This document shows positions 27,280 to 36,052 of a stretch of 64,000 bases of DNA, piece by piece. Position 1 is the first letter of the stretch; each line of letters opens with the position of its first letter. Both the position numbers and the translations under genes were made by a program. This DNA comes from Agarivorans sp. Toyoura001 (GTDB lineage Bacteria; Pseudomonadota; Gammaproteobacteria; Enterobacterales; Celerinatantimonadaceae): NCBI RefSeq assembly GCF_005405585.1, contig NZ_BJEQ01000013.1, positions 1-64,000 on the forward strand, in the 5' to 3' direction. The notes below the pieces were generated by a model, which ran no database searches, was not told the DNA's origin, and worked only from the letters and a program-made list of their open reading frames with translations.

Positions 27280-28203
27280 ATGTTAGAGTTAAAACACTTA
27301 CGCAGTATTAAAGCTATCGCCAATAGTTCTTCACTAAAAGCAGCGGCCGCTAAGCTGTTTATTACTGATTCTGCGTTATCTCATCAGCTAAAAGATATTG
27401 AGCAGCGCATTGGAGCCAGCTTAGTCGTAAGAAAACAGCAACCTTTGGCGCTTACCGAGCAAGGCTGCCAATTGTTATCCCTTGCCACACAAGTATTGCC
27501 GCTAATAGAAAAAGCGGAGCAAACACTCTTACACTCTCATCAGCAACAGAGTCGATTGAACATTAGTGTCGATTGTCACGCTTGCTTTCAGTGGTTACTG
27601 CCTAGCTTGCAGCAATTTCAACACACCTGGCCACAGGTTAGCAGTAGCTTTTGCCAAGATAAGGACTACAACGGGTTGCCGCTGTTGCAAAGTGGTGAAG
27701 CAGATTTACTCCTCACCTCCAATGTGAAAGTAGATCAGCAGATTCATTATCAGGCATTATTTGAATATGAAATGGTATTAATTTGCCCTCCGCAGCATCG
27801 TTTAAGTCAGCACCAAAGCATTCAAGCTGCAGACTTAGTCGGTGAAACGGTTATTAGCTACCCAGTAGCGCTGCAACGATTAGACCTGCACCAACACATA
27901 CTCGCGCCCGCCAACATTGAACCAAAGCAATGGAAGCATGCCGACAACCCCGCCATGCTGCTACAAATGGTTGCAGCAGGAATGGGTGTGGCAGCCATGC
28001 CTTATTGGGCTGTGGAGCATTATGCGGCCCAGCAATTCATTAGCCTACGATCGTTTAAACAAGCACTATGGCGACCTATGTACGCTGCATACTCCACTAA
28101 CCTGCGAACCAGCACTCCCTTACAAGCGTTTATTTCTCTCATTCTAGAGCAAGCCTTTAGCCAACTAAAAGGCACCAGAACCCTGCGCGCTAAACCGCAA
28201 TAA
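27280..28203 (+). CDS. metR: LysR-type activator of methionine genes, MetR
   Basis: This 307-residue protein has a LysR winged helix (LKHLRSIKAIANSSSLKAAA ... LTEQGCQLL, about 2-60) and a C-terminal ligand domain with NISVDCHACFQWLLPSLQQF, a close match to MetR of enterics. It activates metE with homocysteine as co-effector. ATG at 27280 follows AAGG at good spacing and aligns with known MetR; the ATG at 27262 would add six residues. Divergent orientation to metE with MetR boxes between supports the call. Confidence 0.92.
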   Translation: MLELKHLRSIKAIANSSSLKAAAAKLFITDSALSHQLKDIEQRIGASLVVRKQQPLALTEQGCQLLSLATQVLPLIEKAEQTLLHSHQQQSRLNISVDCHACFQWLLPSLQQFQHTWPQVSSSFCQDKDYNGLPLLQSGEADLLLTSNVKVDQQIHYQALFEYEMVLICPPQHRLSQHQSIQAADLVGETVISYPVALQRLDLHQHILAPANIEPKQWKHADNPAMLLQMVAAGMGVAAMPYWAVEHYAAQQFISLRSFKQALWRPMYAAYSTNLRTSTPLQAFISLILEQAFSQLKGTRTLRAKPQ

Positions 28204-28309
28204 TCCTCACTAATTATTTGACGAAACGCACAAAAAGAGTTTACTTTTAATAACATAAGTTAAGTTGTTCCCTTCTCATCAATTTGCAGTTTGGCAAAGG
28301 TTTCGCACT

Positions 28310-29326
28310 ATGGTGTCTGACTGGTCTCCAGCAGAATTTACAGAAAGAAAAATGAGCCTTGTTATGCACTTGGCCGGTTTAATTCCTTGTATTTATTTCT
28401 CTTACGTTCACCTTTTTGGTGGCGTTTTTTGGTATGGCTTAGTGGTTCTTCCCTGCACATTTGCCATTTTGGTTTCATTATTTTTATTATTCACTCAACC
28501 AGACTCACAGAGTTACAAAATAGCCGATGTGTGGTTTTTGCTGCTAGCAATTCCGCCAGTGTTATTAGCACTAACCCGCCATGATATGCATGGTGAATTT
28601 TTTGTCCCGCCGTTAATTCTTGCTTGTTTTATTCACCTACCGTTAAAGGTGGCGGAACGCTTAGTGTTAGCAGTGAGTATTGTGGCGGTTGTACTTGGGG
28701 TTAACCATCTGGGTATTCATCAAGGTATACGTTTTGGCATCGGGATCCTTGCTACCCACATATTCGCTTGGGGCTTAGCAAGGGTGTTGGTTAAACAACA
28801 TAACGAGCTAAAAGATCTCGCCTTTAAAGATTCGCTCACTCGCTGTTACAACCGCAGAGCCCTATTCGATGAACTATTAAAGGCAAAACAGCAAGATAAG
28901 CGCAGCGGCATTAAAGCAGCGATTGTGTTATTAGATTTAGACCACTTTAAACAAGTGAACGATCAACTAGGGCACAATGTAGGGGATCAAGTACTGGTGT
29001 GGTTTGCTCATTTTCTGCAGCAGAATACTCGAGTCAACGACCGAGTATTTCGTTATGGAGGGGAAGAGTTCTTAATTCTTTTTCACGATGCTGACTTTGA
29101 CATGGCTTACAAAACCAGCGAGAAGCTGGTGAGTACCATCGCCAAGATAATAGCGCCAGAGCAATTAAGCGTTAGCTTTAGTGCCGGAATTTCGGTGATT
29201 AAAGATGGTGAAAGTATCGACGATTGGATTCAACGTGCAGATATGGCCTTGTATCAAGCTAAACAAGCTGGCCGTAATCAAACCTGGCCGAGTCAGTTTT
29301 CCTCTGCTGAAGTCACCATTGAGTGA
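28310..29326 (+). CDS. membrane-anchored diguanylate cyclase (GGDEF)
   Basis: This 338-residue protein has about five or six N-terminal hydrophobic segments (about 15-165) forming a membrane module, then a GGDEF domain (about 180-330) with DSLTRCYNRRALFDELL and active site RYGGEEFLILF. The inhibitory I-site RxxD is present as RVND, five residues before GGEEF, so the enzyme should make c-di-GMP with product feedback. ATG at 28310 follows AAAGG; an upstream TTG at 28265 is less likely. No partner sensor gene adjoins it. Confidence 0.93.
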   Translation: MVSDWSPAEFTERKMSLVMHLAGLIPCIYFSYVHLFGGVFWYGLVVLPCTFAILVSLFLLFTQPDSQSYKIADVWFLLLAIPPVLLALTRHDMHGEFFVPPLILACFIHLPLKVAERLVLAVSIVAVVLGVNHLGIHQGIRFGIGILATHIFAWGLARVLVKQHNELKDLAFKDSLTRCYNRRALFDELLKAKQQDKRSGIKAAIVLLDLDHFKQVNDQLGHNVGDQVLVWFAHFLQQNTRVNDRVFRYGGEEFLILFHDADFDMAYKTSEKLVSTIAKIIAPEQLSVSFSAGISVIKDGESIDDWIQRADMALYQAKQAGRNQTWPSQFSSAEVTIE

Positions 29327-29444
29327 AAGTGGGTAATTAGGGATTAAGTACCAAGGCAAGCGATATAAATATTTGAGCGGAGAATAGAGCGCCAATGCTT
29401 GTTCTATTCACCAGTATTTTTGAGCATACTAAGAAATGAGTAAA

Positions 29445-29478
29445 GCGGTAAACCGAGTTGAATATACCGCTCGGTTTA
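29445..29478. other. overlapping inverted repeats, pseudoknot-capable
   Basis: GCGGTA (29445-29450) can pair with TACCGC (29465-29470), and TAAACCGAG (29449-29457) with CTCGGTTTA (29470-29478). The two stems interleave, so they either compete or form an H-type pseudoknot. The element lies 10 bp past the stop of the zinc-ribbon gene (minus strand), where a terminator would be expected, but no clear T run follows. Confidence 0.6.
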
Positions 29479-29488
29479 GGTGGTAGGG

Positions 29489-29878
29489 TTAAGAAGTACT
29501 AACACACTTGGTTTGTTGTACGGCTAGGCTCTCTTGTTCAGTACGCCACAACCGGTGGCCACACTCTAAACAAACACATTCTCGACGGTAATCCATTAAG
29601 CTTTCTAAGCCGTACTCCCAAGTTTGGTTGCTATTACAATGAATACAACGAATAGTGGCTTCGCTCTCCACCTTTTCAGGGTAGCGCTGTTGGTAATCTT
29701 TTAGTGTTGGCAAGCGTAGCCATGTGCGCTCGTTGTTATCACGCCGACTAAAAAACAACACCACCGCACCAAACAAAATCAACAACAGTTGAAGCAAAAC
29801 ACCCACCTTGGTTTTTTTTAAGCTTAAGTTCTTAATATCGAACTCTATTTCCGCTACAGATCCTTGCTTAGATACCAT
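29489..29878 (-). CDS. single-pass membrane protein with C-terminal zinc ribbon
   Basis: I do not recognise this 129-residue protein. It has one hydrophobic segment (about 25-43, VGVLLQLLLILFGAVVLFF) followed by Arg/Asp-rich sequence, so the C-terminus is probably cytoplasmic. Two Cys pairs (CIHC, about 78-81, and CLEC, about 99-102) and a further Cys should bind one zinc as a ribbon. No partner gene is evident. It stands alone between the diguanylate cyclase and the divergent EEP-family gene. Confidence 0.7.
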   Translation of the reverse strand: MVSKQGSVAEIEFDIKNLSLKKTKVGVLLQLLLILFGAVVLFFSRRDNNERTWLRLPTLKDYQQRYPEKVESEATIRCIHCNSNQTWEYGLESLMDYRRECVCLECGHRLWRTEQESLAVQQTKCVSTS

Positions 29879-30084
29879 TTTAAATCAACCTGGTTTTTAA
29901 CAAATATGCCAATAACAGCAAAAAGGCTCTTCACTAACTGTTACATATTGTTTACGTTTTAGTGGTTAATAATACTAATCGAGTTTTATTACGCTTAAAC
30001 GACGTGTTTTTGCTATATTTTGACTTTCCTCGTGCAACAATAATTACAGCATCTCGTACGACTAAGGACAGTCTCTGTAAACCC

Positions 30085-31044
30085 ATGAATAAACTGCTAA
30101 AAGCATCATCCGTTATACTTTCTCTTATCAGTTTGCTGTTAGCAGCACTGATCCTCATTTTGGAATATTTACCCGATACCACTTGGGGTATCTCGCTCAG
30201 TTATTTAATGTTATTTTCACCCCGCTGGTGGGCGATTTTAGTGTTGTTAAGTCCAGTCGTGTTCTTAAGCATAATGACCAAGTGGCAATATTTGTCTTGG
30301 GCACTTTGCGCGGTAATTTTTGTTCAGTTTCAAGATGTTCAGCTCGCACTGCCTAATCAAAGTGCTGGCGAATTTACCGTGTTGTCCTTAAACAACGGTA
30401 ATGGGGCCAGTTCAGAACAGATTCGAACCTTGGTGGCTCAGCTGCAACCAGATGTTGTGTTTATGCAGGAGTCAAAACCGGAACGTGTTGGGCAAATCTT
30501 TGATGACAGCTGGTTTAGCCATTGTGATCACCTGTGTACAGTGAGTAGAACCCCAATTGAGCATCAGGGGAGTTTGTCACGGGAGACCTTTGGCGGTTGG
30601 GGAAAATTTGCGGTGTTTTACCAAACTCAAATTGGCGATACCACACTGCAACTTGCCAACATCCACATGGATACCCCACGCCCTACTATTAATGCCTTGA
30701 TACACCGGAGTGTCGCCGCTGAAGAATTTGCCAATCTGCACTTTGCCCGCAACATGCAAGCTTCATTGTTGGCATCATGGGCCAAGCAACAGGCTAACTT
30801 TATCGCCGCTGGTGATTTCAATATGACCACCTATGAAAATATCTATCAGCGCCATTTAGCAGAGTTAAATAATGCGATTGATATTGCCGGTAGCGGCGTA
30901 AATTACACCAAATATACTTCATGGCATGGCGCAAGAATCGACCACCTACTGGCCTCGAAACATTTTGAAGTAACCCGAGCAATGGTATTGGAGTCGATGG
31001 GCGGAGATCACCGCCCTATTACGGTTAGTTTAAACTTACGCTAG
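30085..31044 (+). CDS. endonuclease/exonuclease/phosphatase (EEP) family membrane protein
   Basis: This 319-residue protein has two or three N-terminal hydrophobic segments (about 6-28, 38-58, 60-85) and a C-terminal EEP domain. Conserved metal and catalytic residues are in FTVLSLNNGNG, MQESKPE, IHMDTPRP, AAGDFNM and GGDHRPITV. The layout matches membrane-anchored phosphodiesterases whose substrates are unknown. ATG at 30085 gives a natural membrane start, though its ribosome site is weak; an in-frame ATG at 29962 would add 41 residues. The last 20 bp overlap rarD. Confidence 0.82.
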   Translation: MNKLLKASSVILSLISLLLAALILILEYLPDTTWGISLSYLMLFSPRWWAILVLLSPVVFLSIMTKWQYLSWALCAVIFVQFQDVQLALPNQSAGEFTVLSLNNGNGASSEQIRTLVAQLQPDVVFMQESKPERVGQIFDDSWFSHCDHLCTVSRTPIEHQGSLSRETFGGWGKFAVFYQTQIGDTTLQLANIHMDTPRPTINALIHRSVAAEEFANLHFARNMQASLLASWAKQQANFIAAGDFNMTTYENIYQRHLAELNNAIDIAGSGVNYTKYTSWHGARIDHLLASKHFEVTRAMVLESMGGDHRPITVSLNLR

Positions 31045-31969
31045 CTTTACGTTTAAATCCTCTTCTACTGCCATCAATTGCCAATAACAGTAAGGCCAGC
31101 ACTATCAATATATAGGTTGGCCATTGCTCGGCAGATAAACGCTCTCCCAATAGCCAGCCTACACTAAACACCAAAACTGGCTCTAAATAGCCCATTAAGC
31201 CAAACAAGCTAAGCGGTAAGTGGTTAGATGCCAATAAAAACAACAGCATAGGCACTGTACCAGCAATACCTAAACCAAAATAATAGAGCCAAGGGGAGTG
31301 ATTATAAAAGCTGACTATTTGGCTTTGTTCAACGCTTACACCGTCATTGAGCAATAGATACACAATCGCCAGTGGCAACAACAATAAGTTGTCTACGGTG
31401 AATGCGATATGGCTTGGCAGCGGATACTTACGTCGCAACATAAAATATAAGGGGTATCCAAAGGCTACCAGCAACACCACCCATGATAAGCCATCAGCCA
31501 TTAGGTAAGCATAAGCAACCCCCAATCCTGCTACACATACGGCCACCCACTGAACGCGACTGAGTCGCTCTTGGTAAACAAATCGTCCTACCAACACCAA
31601 TACCAACGGCAAAGAAAAGTAGCCCAATGCAACTGGCAATGTTTGCCCGTTGGCTGGTGCCCAAATAAATAGCCAGAATTGCAAACCCACTAATATTGAG
31701 GCGACCATCAATCGTGGCCAAGCTTTAACATTAACCAATTGGCTTACGATCAGAGGAAGTTGCTTCATTAGGCCTAAGCCAATCAGCATCAATAAACAAC
31801 TCCATACAATACGTTGCGCAGCTAACCAGTTACCGCTATTTGGCTCTAGGGGAAATTGATGGATATACCAAGGTAAAAAAGCAAACATGCAGGAGGCGGC
31901 TACCGAGCTTAGCAGGCCCACATAGAGCTGAGAATTTTGTGAGGAAGGTAAGGCCAATTTACTGCTCAA
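31025..31969 (-). CDS. rarD: RarD-family EamA/DMT transporter
   Basis: This 314-residue protein has ten hydrophobic helices in two EamA repeats. It starts YVGLLSSVAASCMFAFLPWY and carries QFWLFIWAPANGQTLPVALGYFSLPLVLVLVGRFVYQERLS in the first half, closely resembling RarD (conserved APANGQ...ALGYF region). RarD exports unknown small molecules and has been linked to chloramphenicol sensitivity. It is convergent with, and overlaps by 20 bp, the EEP gene. Confidence 0.85.
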   Translation of the reverse strand: MSSKLALPSSQNSQLYVGLLSSVAASCMFAFLPWYIHQFPLEPNSGNWLAAQRIVWSCLLMLIGLGLMKQLPLIVSQLVNVKAWPRLMVASILVGLQFWLFIWAPANGQTLPVALGYFSLPLVLVLVGRFVYQERLSRVQWVAVCVAGLGVAYAYLMADGLSWVVLLVAFGYPLYFMLRRKYPLPSHIAFTVDNLLLLPLAIVYLLLNDGVSVEQSQIVSFYNHSPWLYYFGLGIAGTVPMLLFLLASNHLPLSLFGLMGYLEPVLVFSVGWLLGERLSAEQWPTYILIVLALLLLAIDGSRRGFKRKASVSLN

Positions 31970-32037
31970 TCATTCGGCTAAAGAACTGATTAAGCAGTAA
32001 ATAATGACTCGCCGCAAGTATTTTGACTAATTTTTAA

Positions 32038-32646
32038 CTAGTGCAATACTGGGCTAGGAATTGGTGCAGCAGTCAGTTGGCTAAGCTGAGCCGAAGCCGC
32101 CATTGCTTGCCATTGCTGCTGCATTTTTTGATATGGGCTAATGCCAGTTTGGCGCTGGGCGTAATCGTTTAAAATGACTCCCCAACGAAACTCTTCCATT
32201 TGTTGGTTAGGCACCTTGGTTTCTCGTTTAGCCATGGCCAGTACTAAAGCCTTAACCTTCTCTAATTGCGGCGCTACCGGGTGATTTACCCCGTCGGTTA
32301 CCAACACATTCTGAAAGTCAGCCAACATATTTTGTTTTAAGGCGTCCACTTCTTCGTCTTGTAAATCAGCAACGGCGATAGCTTCGGTTAATACTCGTAA
32401 CTGCCATACGCGAGAAAAGTTTTGGTAATCATCTTGGTGTAAATCAAAAAACAACATCACGTAACCGCTGGCGCGCTCTAACACTGCTAAACATTCATGC
32501 GAGCCAACTGCAAAAGAATGCGCACTCCAGCTATGGCGAACGGAGGCATTTTCTAGGGAAGGTAACTCTCGTGGCAAGCTTGCTTGCACATTGTTACTAA
32601 TTTGAATTTCTATCATAAGTTGCTCATCACTGATCCTAATAATCAC
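32038..32646 (-). CDS. uncharacterised protein, DUF6933-like layout
   Basis: I do not firmly recognise this 202-residue soluble protein. Its first two thirds recall DUF6933 proteins: a short N-terminal strand, then the HSWSAHSFAVGSHECLAVLERASGYVMLFF segment, which looks like the conserved W-x-A...C.L..N....Y core. The C-terminal third (about 125-202) is helical and Gln-rich. It lies between rarD and a HAD hydrolase on the same strand, with no hint of shared function. Confidence 0.5.
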   Translation of the reverse strand: MIIRISDEQLMIEIQISNNVQASLPRELPSLENASVRHSWSAHSFAVGSHECLAVLERASGYVMLFFDLHQDDYQNFSRVWQLRVLTEAIAVADLQDEEVDALKQNMLADFQNVLVTDGVNHPVAPQLEKVKALVLAMAKRETKVPNQQMEEFRWGVILNDYAQRQTGISPYQKMQQQWQAMAASAQLSQLTAAPIPSPVLH

Positions 32647-32691
32647 TAATGAGCAAAAACAATGCCAGCACTTGGCGTCAAAAAAACGCTG

Positions 32692-33339
32692 CTAACGTAA
32701 TTCGCTTAATACTTCATGCAAAGAAGGTCGAATTTGATGACCTAACTGTTTAAGCTGCTCGCTAGGTGGTATCAGGTCTGGAATTTGATAAACCCGCATA
32801 CCCGCTGCTACAGCCGCTCTTACACCATTGTCTGAATCTTCAAAGGCTAAACAATCTTCGGCTTGAATATTTAAGGCATTGGCCGCCGTTAAAAATATCT
32901 CAGGGTGGGGTTTGCTATAAGTCACTTCGCAGCCTGAAGAAATGCTGTCAAAGAAGTCGATTAAGCCTGCGTTTGCTAATTTAGTTTCGGCAGCGTGGCG
33001 ATTCGATGAGGTAGCTACAGCCAAGGGAATCGACTGTGAGCGCAACCACTTAAGTAGCGCAACAGCGCCGACTTTAACCGGTACCGGTTTATGTAAAATA
33101 ACCGCATGGTATTTTTCCAACCAGCAAGCGCGCAACTCATCGTAAGCTAAATGTTCACCATAACCAGCACAGATGATCTGTTTTATCTTCTCAGCATTAG
33201 AACCAATAATGCCAAGGTAAACTTGCTCTTTAAACTCTAAACCCAAGTCACCACAGGCCGCAGCAAAGGTATCATAAGCAAGACGCTCACTGTCGAGTAA
33301 CAAACCGTCCATATCAAATACCGCAGCACGATAAGTCAT
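32692..33339 (-). CDS. HAD-family phosphatase, beta-phosphoglucomutase-like
   Basis: This 215-residue protein shows nucleophile motif FDMDGLLLDSE (both Asp), VATSSN (motif II), Lys in YSKPHPEIF (motif III) and FEDSDNGVRAAVAAGM (motif IV). The GLLLDSE opening is typical of beta-phosphoglucomutase and 2-deoxyglucose-6-phosphatase relatives; the exact substrate is unknown. ATG at 33339 follows GGAG at 6 nt and is better than GTG at 33351. Confidence 0.88.
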   Translation of the reverse strand: MTYRAAVFDMDGLLLDSERLAYDTFAAACGDLGLEFKEQVYLGIIGSNAEKIKQIICAGYGEHLAYDELRACWLEKYHAVILHKPVPVKVGAVALLKWLRSQSIPLAVATSSNRHAAETKLANAGLIDFFDSISSGCEVTYSKPHPEIFLTAANALNIQAEDCLAFEDSDNGVRAAVAAGMRVYQIPDLIPPSEQLKQLGHQIRPSLHEVLSELR

Positions 33340-33361
33340 TACAATCTCCACTAAGCTAGGT

Positions 33362-33391
33362 AAAAACTGCTCGCCAGTAGCCTAGCGAGCA
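33362..33391 (-). terminator. terminator of yjiH
   Basis: TGCTCGC (33368-33374) pairs with GCGAGCA (33385-33391) around a 10-nt loop. On the minus strand it is followed by TTTTTA. It lies 8 bp past the yjiH stop and probably ends that transcript before the HAD gene. Confidence 0.7.
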
Positions 33392-33398
33392 AACGGGT

Positions 33399-34787
33399 TT
33401 AAAAGAACAAATGCGCCATTAAGCTGATAATGGGTAACGTCACCAGCGTACGGATTAAGAAAATAGCGAACAATTGCCATAATTTAACCGGTAATTGGCT
33501 GCCCATAATAAGCGCACCCACTTCAGATAAGTAAATTAACTGAGTGACCGACACTGCTGCGATAACAAAGCGAGTGATATCGGCTTCAATAGAAGCCGCT
33601 AGAATGGATGGGATGAACATATCAGCAAACCCCACCACTAGCGTCTCAGAAGCACGCGCAGCTTCAGGCAATTGCAGCAGTTCTAATAGCGGAATAAAGG
33701 GCTTACCCAAATAGCTAAAGATAGGCGTGTACTCAGCCACAACTAAAGCTACTGTACCCACCGCCATAATGACTGGCAGCACACCAAGCACCATATCTAG
33801 TACGTTGTGCATGCCTTGTTTAACCAGTTGCTTCGGATGGCTAGCGCGACCAGCTTGGGTTAAAGCTTGCTGCCAACCCCAAGTAAAACTGTTGTAGCCA
33901 CTGGGGATCATTTCATCATCTTGCTGGCGTTTACTGCCATCAATAAACTGATCTTTAAAACCAGACAAAGGCGGTAAGCGTGGAACAATCACTGCGGCAG
34001 CAAGACCCGCAACACAAACCGTTAGGTAAAATGGGGCAAACATATGCTCAAGGTTTACCTGTGCCAATACCACCAAGCTAAAGGTAATAGACACTGCAGA
34101 GAATGTAGTCGCAATCACTACTCCTTCGCGTTGAGTGTAGTGTTTTTCTTCATACTGTTTATTGGTCAACAGTATTCCCACACTACCGTCACCCAGCCAA
34201 GATGCCATTGAATCAACGGCACTGCGCCCTGGCAAACCAAATACCGGGCGCATCACTTTAGTGAGCAAAGTGCCAATGAATTCAAGTAAACCAAAGTTAA
34301 GTAATAGTGGCAGCAATAAGCCAGCAAAAATAAACACGCTTAATAACGTTGGCAGCAAGTCACCTAAAATTAGACCGCCGGTGTCACCAGACCACAGGGC
34401 TTCAGGGCCTATTTTAAAAGCACACACTAACACCAATAGCCAACCGAGCATTCTTACTGAGTACCAAGCCTTTGACACTTGAAACAAAGAGGTTAGCAAG
34501 GCATTTTTACCTAGAAAAGCGGGTTTAGCCAGTAAAGTATAGGTCGACATTACAGCGCTAATGCTAATCAAACCCACCAATACCCATAGCGCGCTGTCAC
34601 CCAAAACCGCCACTAACGCTTTGGCTAAAATAGCCACCGGTATGGTGTAAGAACCGTCGTAAGGCAGCGGTAGCATAAATAGGAAGATACCTAGCAGCGA
34701 AGGTATAACAAATTTCCAGGCTGCTACATTTTTTTGGGGGCTAGTTGAGCTAGCTGTTGGCATAGGTGCCGTCTCCGCTTCACGCAT
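33399..34787 (-). CDS. yjiH: YjiH-family nucleoside-recognition-domain membrane protein
   Basis: This 462-residue protein has about ten hydrophobic helices and two Gate (nucleoside recognition) domain regions, around WLGDGSVGILLTNKQYEE and MVLGVLPVIMAVGTVALVVAEYTPIFSYLG. This is the layout of YjiH/YuiF relatives and SpmAB-like proteins. It is presumably a transporter, substrate unknown. It stands alone between two minus-strand genes with its own terminator. Confidence 0.82.
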   Translation of the reverse strand: MREAETAPMPTASSTSPQKNVAAWKFVIPSLLGIFLFMLPLPYDGSYTIPVAILAKALVAVLGDSALWVLVGLISISAVMSTYTLLAKPAFLGKNALLTSLFQVSKAWYSVRMLGWLLVLVCAFKIGPEALWSGDTGGLILGDLLPTLLSVFIFAGLLLPLLLNFGLLEFIGTLLTKVMRPVFGLPGRSAVDSMASWLGDGSVGILLTNKQYEEKHYTQREGVVIATTFSAVSITFSLVVLAQVNLEHMFAPFYLTVCVAGLAAAVIVPRLPPLSGFKDQFIDGSKRQQDDEMIPSGYNSFTWGWQQALTQAGRASHPKQLVKQGMHNVLDMVLGVLPVIMAVGTVALVVAEYTPIFSYLGKPFIPLLELLQLPEAARASETLVVGFADMFIPSILAASIEADITRFVIAAVSVTQLIYLSEVGALIMGSQLPVKLWQLFAIFLIRTLVTLPIISLMAHLFF

Positions 34788-35018
34788 ACAAAATCACTCG
34801 AATATGTAAATCTAGTAGTTGTATTCACTAAAGGTGAATAAATTTTCGCGAAAGAATACAAGCAACAAGCCAATCAATCAAGATTTATGAACTACTAAAA
34901 GCCAAATAAGCAACATCTTGAACCATAAATTGCAAATTATGCGACACAGTTTCACCACTAGGCGCGAGATTTAACTCACTTTAGCCCTAGTGTTACAGCG
35001 AGCAGATTGGAGGTTGGT

Positions 35019-35405
35019 TTAAAAATCTTCACCACGAAAGCTAAACTCTGCTAGCTGAGCCGAACCTAAAGTGTGTTTAATCACCAGCTTTTTACCGCTA
35101 GAGTTATAAGCGAAACCTACACTGGGACTTTGCTGCCACACACTATCTGCAGATCGCCGCCACAGCACATTGTCGGCTTGCAGTTCACAATAAAAGCTGT
35201 GCGTGTTGCCACCTTGGCTCAAACGAAGTTGCATAGTGTCACCGTTACGCCGGTACTGGCGAACCAAGTGAGGCTCAACGCCTTGCAAACTAGCGATTGC
35301 AGCTTGGCATACTTGTTCGGGTTTAAAACCTCCCAAGTTGGGTTTGGCCGCAATCAAAAAACTTGCTGCCATTAGCAACAGGGCTGTTTTAATCCATGGC
35401 CTCAT
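35019..35405 (-). CDS. secreted hypothetical protein
   Basis: I do not recognise this 128-residue protein. With ATG at 35405 it begins MRPWIKTALLLMAASFLIAA, a good signal peptide; an ATG at 35438 would add 11 polar residues in front and is less likely. The mature part (about 108 residues) holds two Cys (in VCQAAI and FYCEL) that could form a disulphide, and is rich in beta-strand-like alternation. Probably periplasmic. No neighbour hints at a role. Confidence 0.65.
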   Translation of the reverse strand: MRPWIKTALLLMAASFLIAAKPNLGGFKPEQVCQAAIASLQGVEPHLVRQYRRNGDTMQLRLSQGGNTHSFYCELQADNVLWRRSADSVWQQSPSVGFAYNSSGKKLVIKHTLGSAQLAEFSFRGEDF

Positions 35406-35671
35406 CTCATTAACACTCGTTTTATCAACTCCATTCATTTAGACACATATTGCGAGCGCCCAATTAGGCGAATCAATACTCTGCTATCGACGTTTATTAT
35501 TCGTTAGCAGCGTTTCACAATAAGCCCTTAAAAAGCAGCGCTTTATTGTTGTCTTGCGGGCTCAATAATCAGTTAACTTAAGTTTACGTTAAATAGCGAT
35601 GGCTTAGCTGCAACTTTGCCGTAATTAAGCTAGGCTTAAGCTTAGATTATAAGAGAAATAGGAAACCCAGT

Positions 35672-36052
35672 ATGCACGAGCGCCGCCAATTTTTGCGAGT
35701 TCTATTTGATCGCCCCGCTTACTTGAATCATGGGGAGCAATCTTGGTCATGCCAACTGTTGGATTTATCGTTGCAAGGAGCATTAGTCACCTTGCCTAAT
35801 GACTGGGATAGCACCCTTACTCAACTCACCTTAAGCTTTAGTTTAAGTGATGTAGCAATCGATGAGCTAAGTATTACTATGGATGTTGAAGTAAAACACG
35901 AACGTAACCAGCAACTTGGTTTGCGCTGTGTTCACATTGACATTGAAAGTGCCAGCCACCTCAAGCGCCTAATCGAATTAAATTTAGGTGACGACGATTT
36001 ACTGCATCGCGAGTTAGAGCACTTGATTGATCAAAAGCAGCAACAAGACTAA
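35672..36052 (+). CDS. single-domain PilZ c-di-GMP receptor
   Basis: This 126-residue protein is a stand-alone PilZ domain. The c-di-GMP motif RxxxR is RQFLR (residues 5-9) and the D/N-x-S-x-x-G motif is DLSLQG (31-36), both intact, so ligand binding is likely. Such proteins tune pili, flagella or exopolysaccharide. AATAGGAAA precedes ATG at 35672. The last 4 bp overlap the convergent radA gene. A second, much larger PilZ protein lies 1.5 kb downstream. Confidence 0.9.
   Translation: MHERRQFLRVLFDRPAYLNHGEQSWSCQLLDLSLQGALVTLPNDWDSTLTQLTLSFSLSDVAIDELSITMDVEVKHERNQQLGLRCVHIDIESASHLKRLIELNLGDDDLLHRELEHLIDQKQQQD

Noticed and set aside
34956-34992. CACTAGG/CCTAGTG repeat upstream of yjiH as a functional site
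   Set aside because: The 7-bp stem encloses a 23-nt loop and has no T run or matching partner elsewhere; it may be chance.
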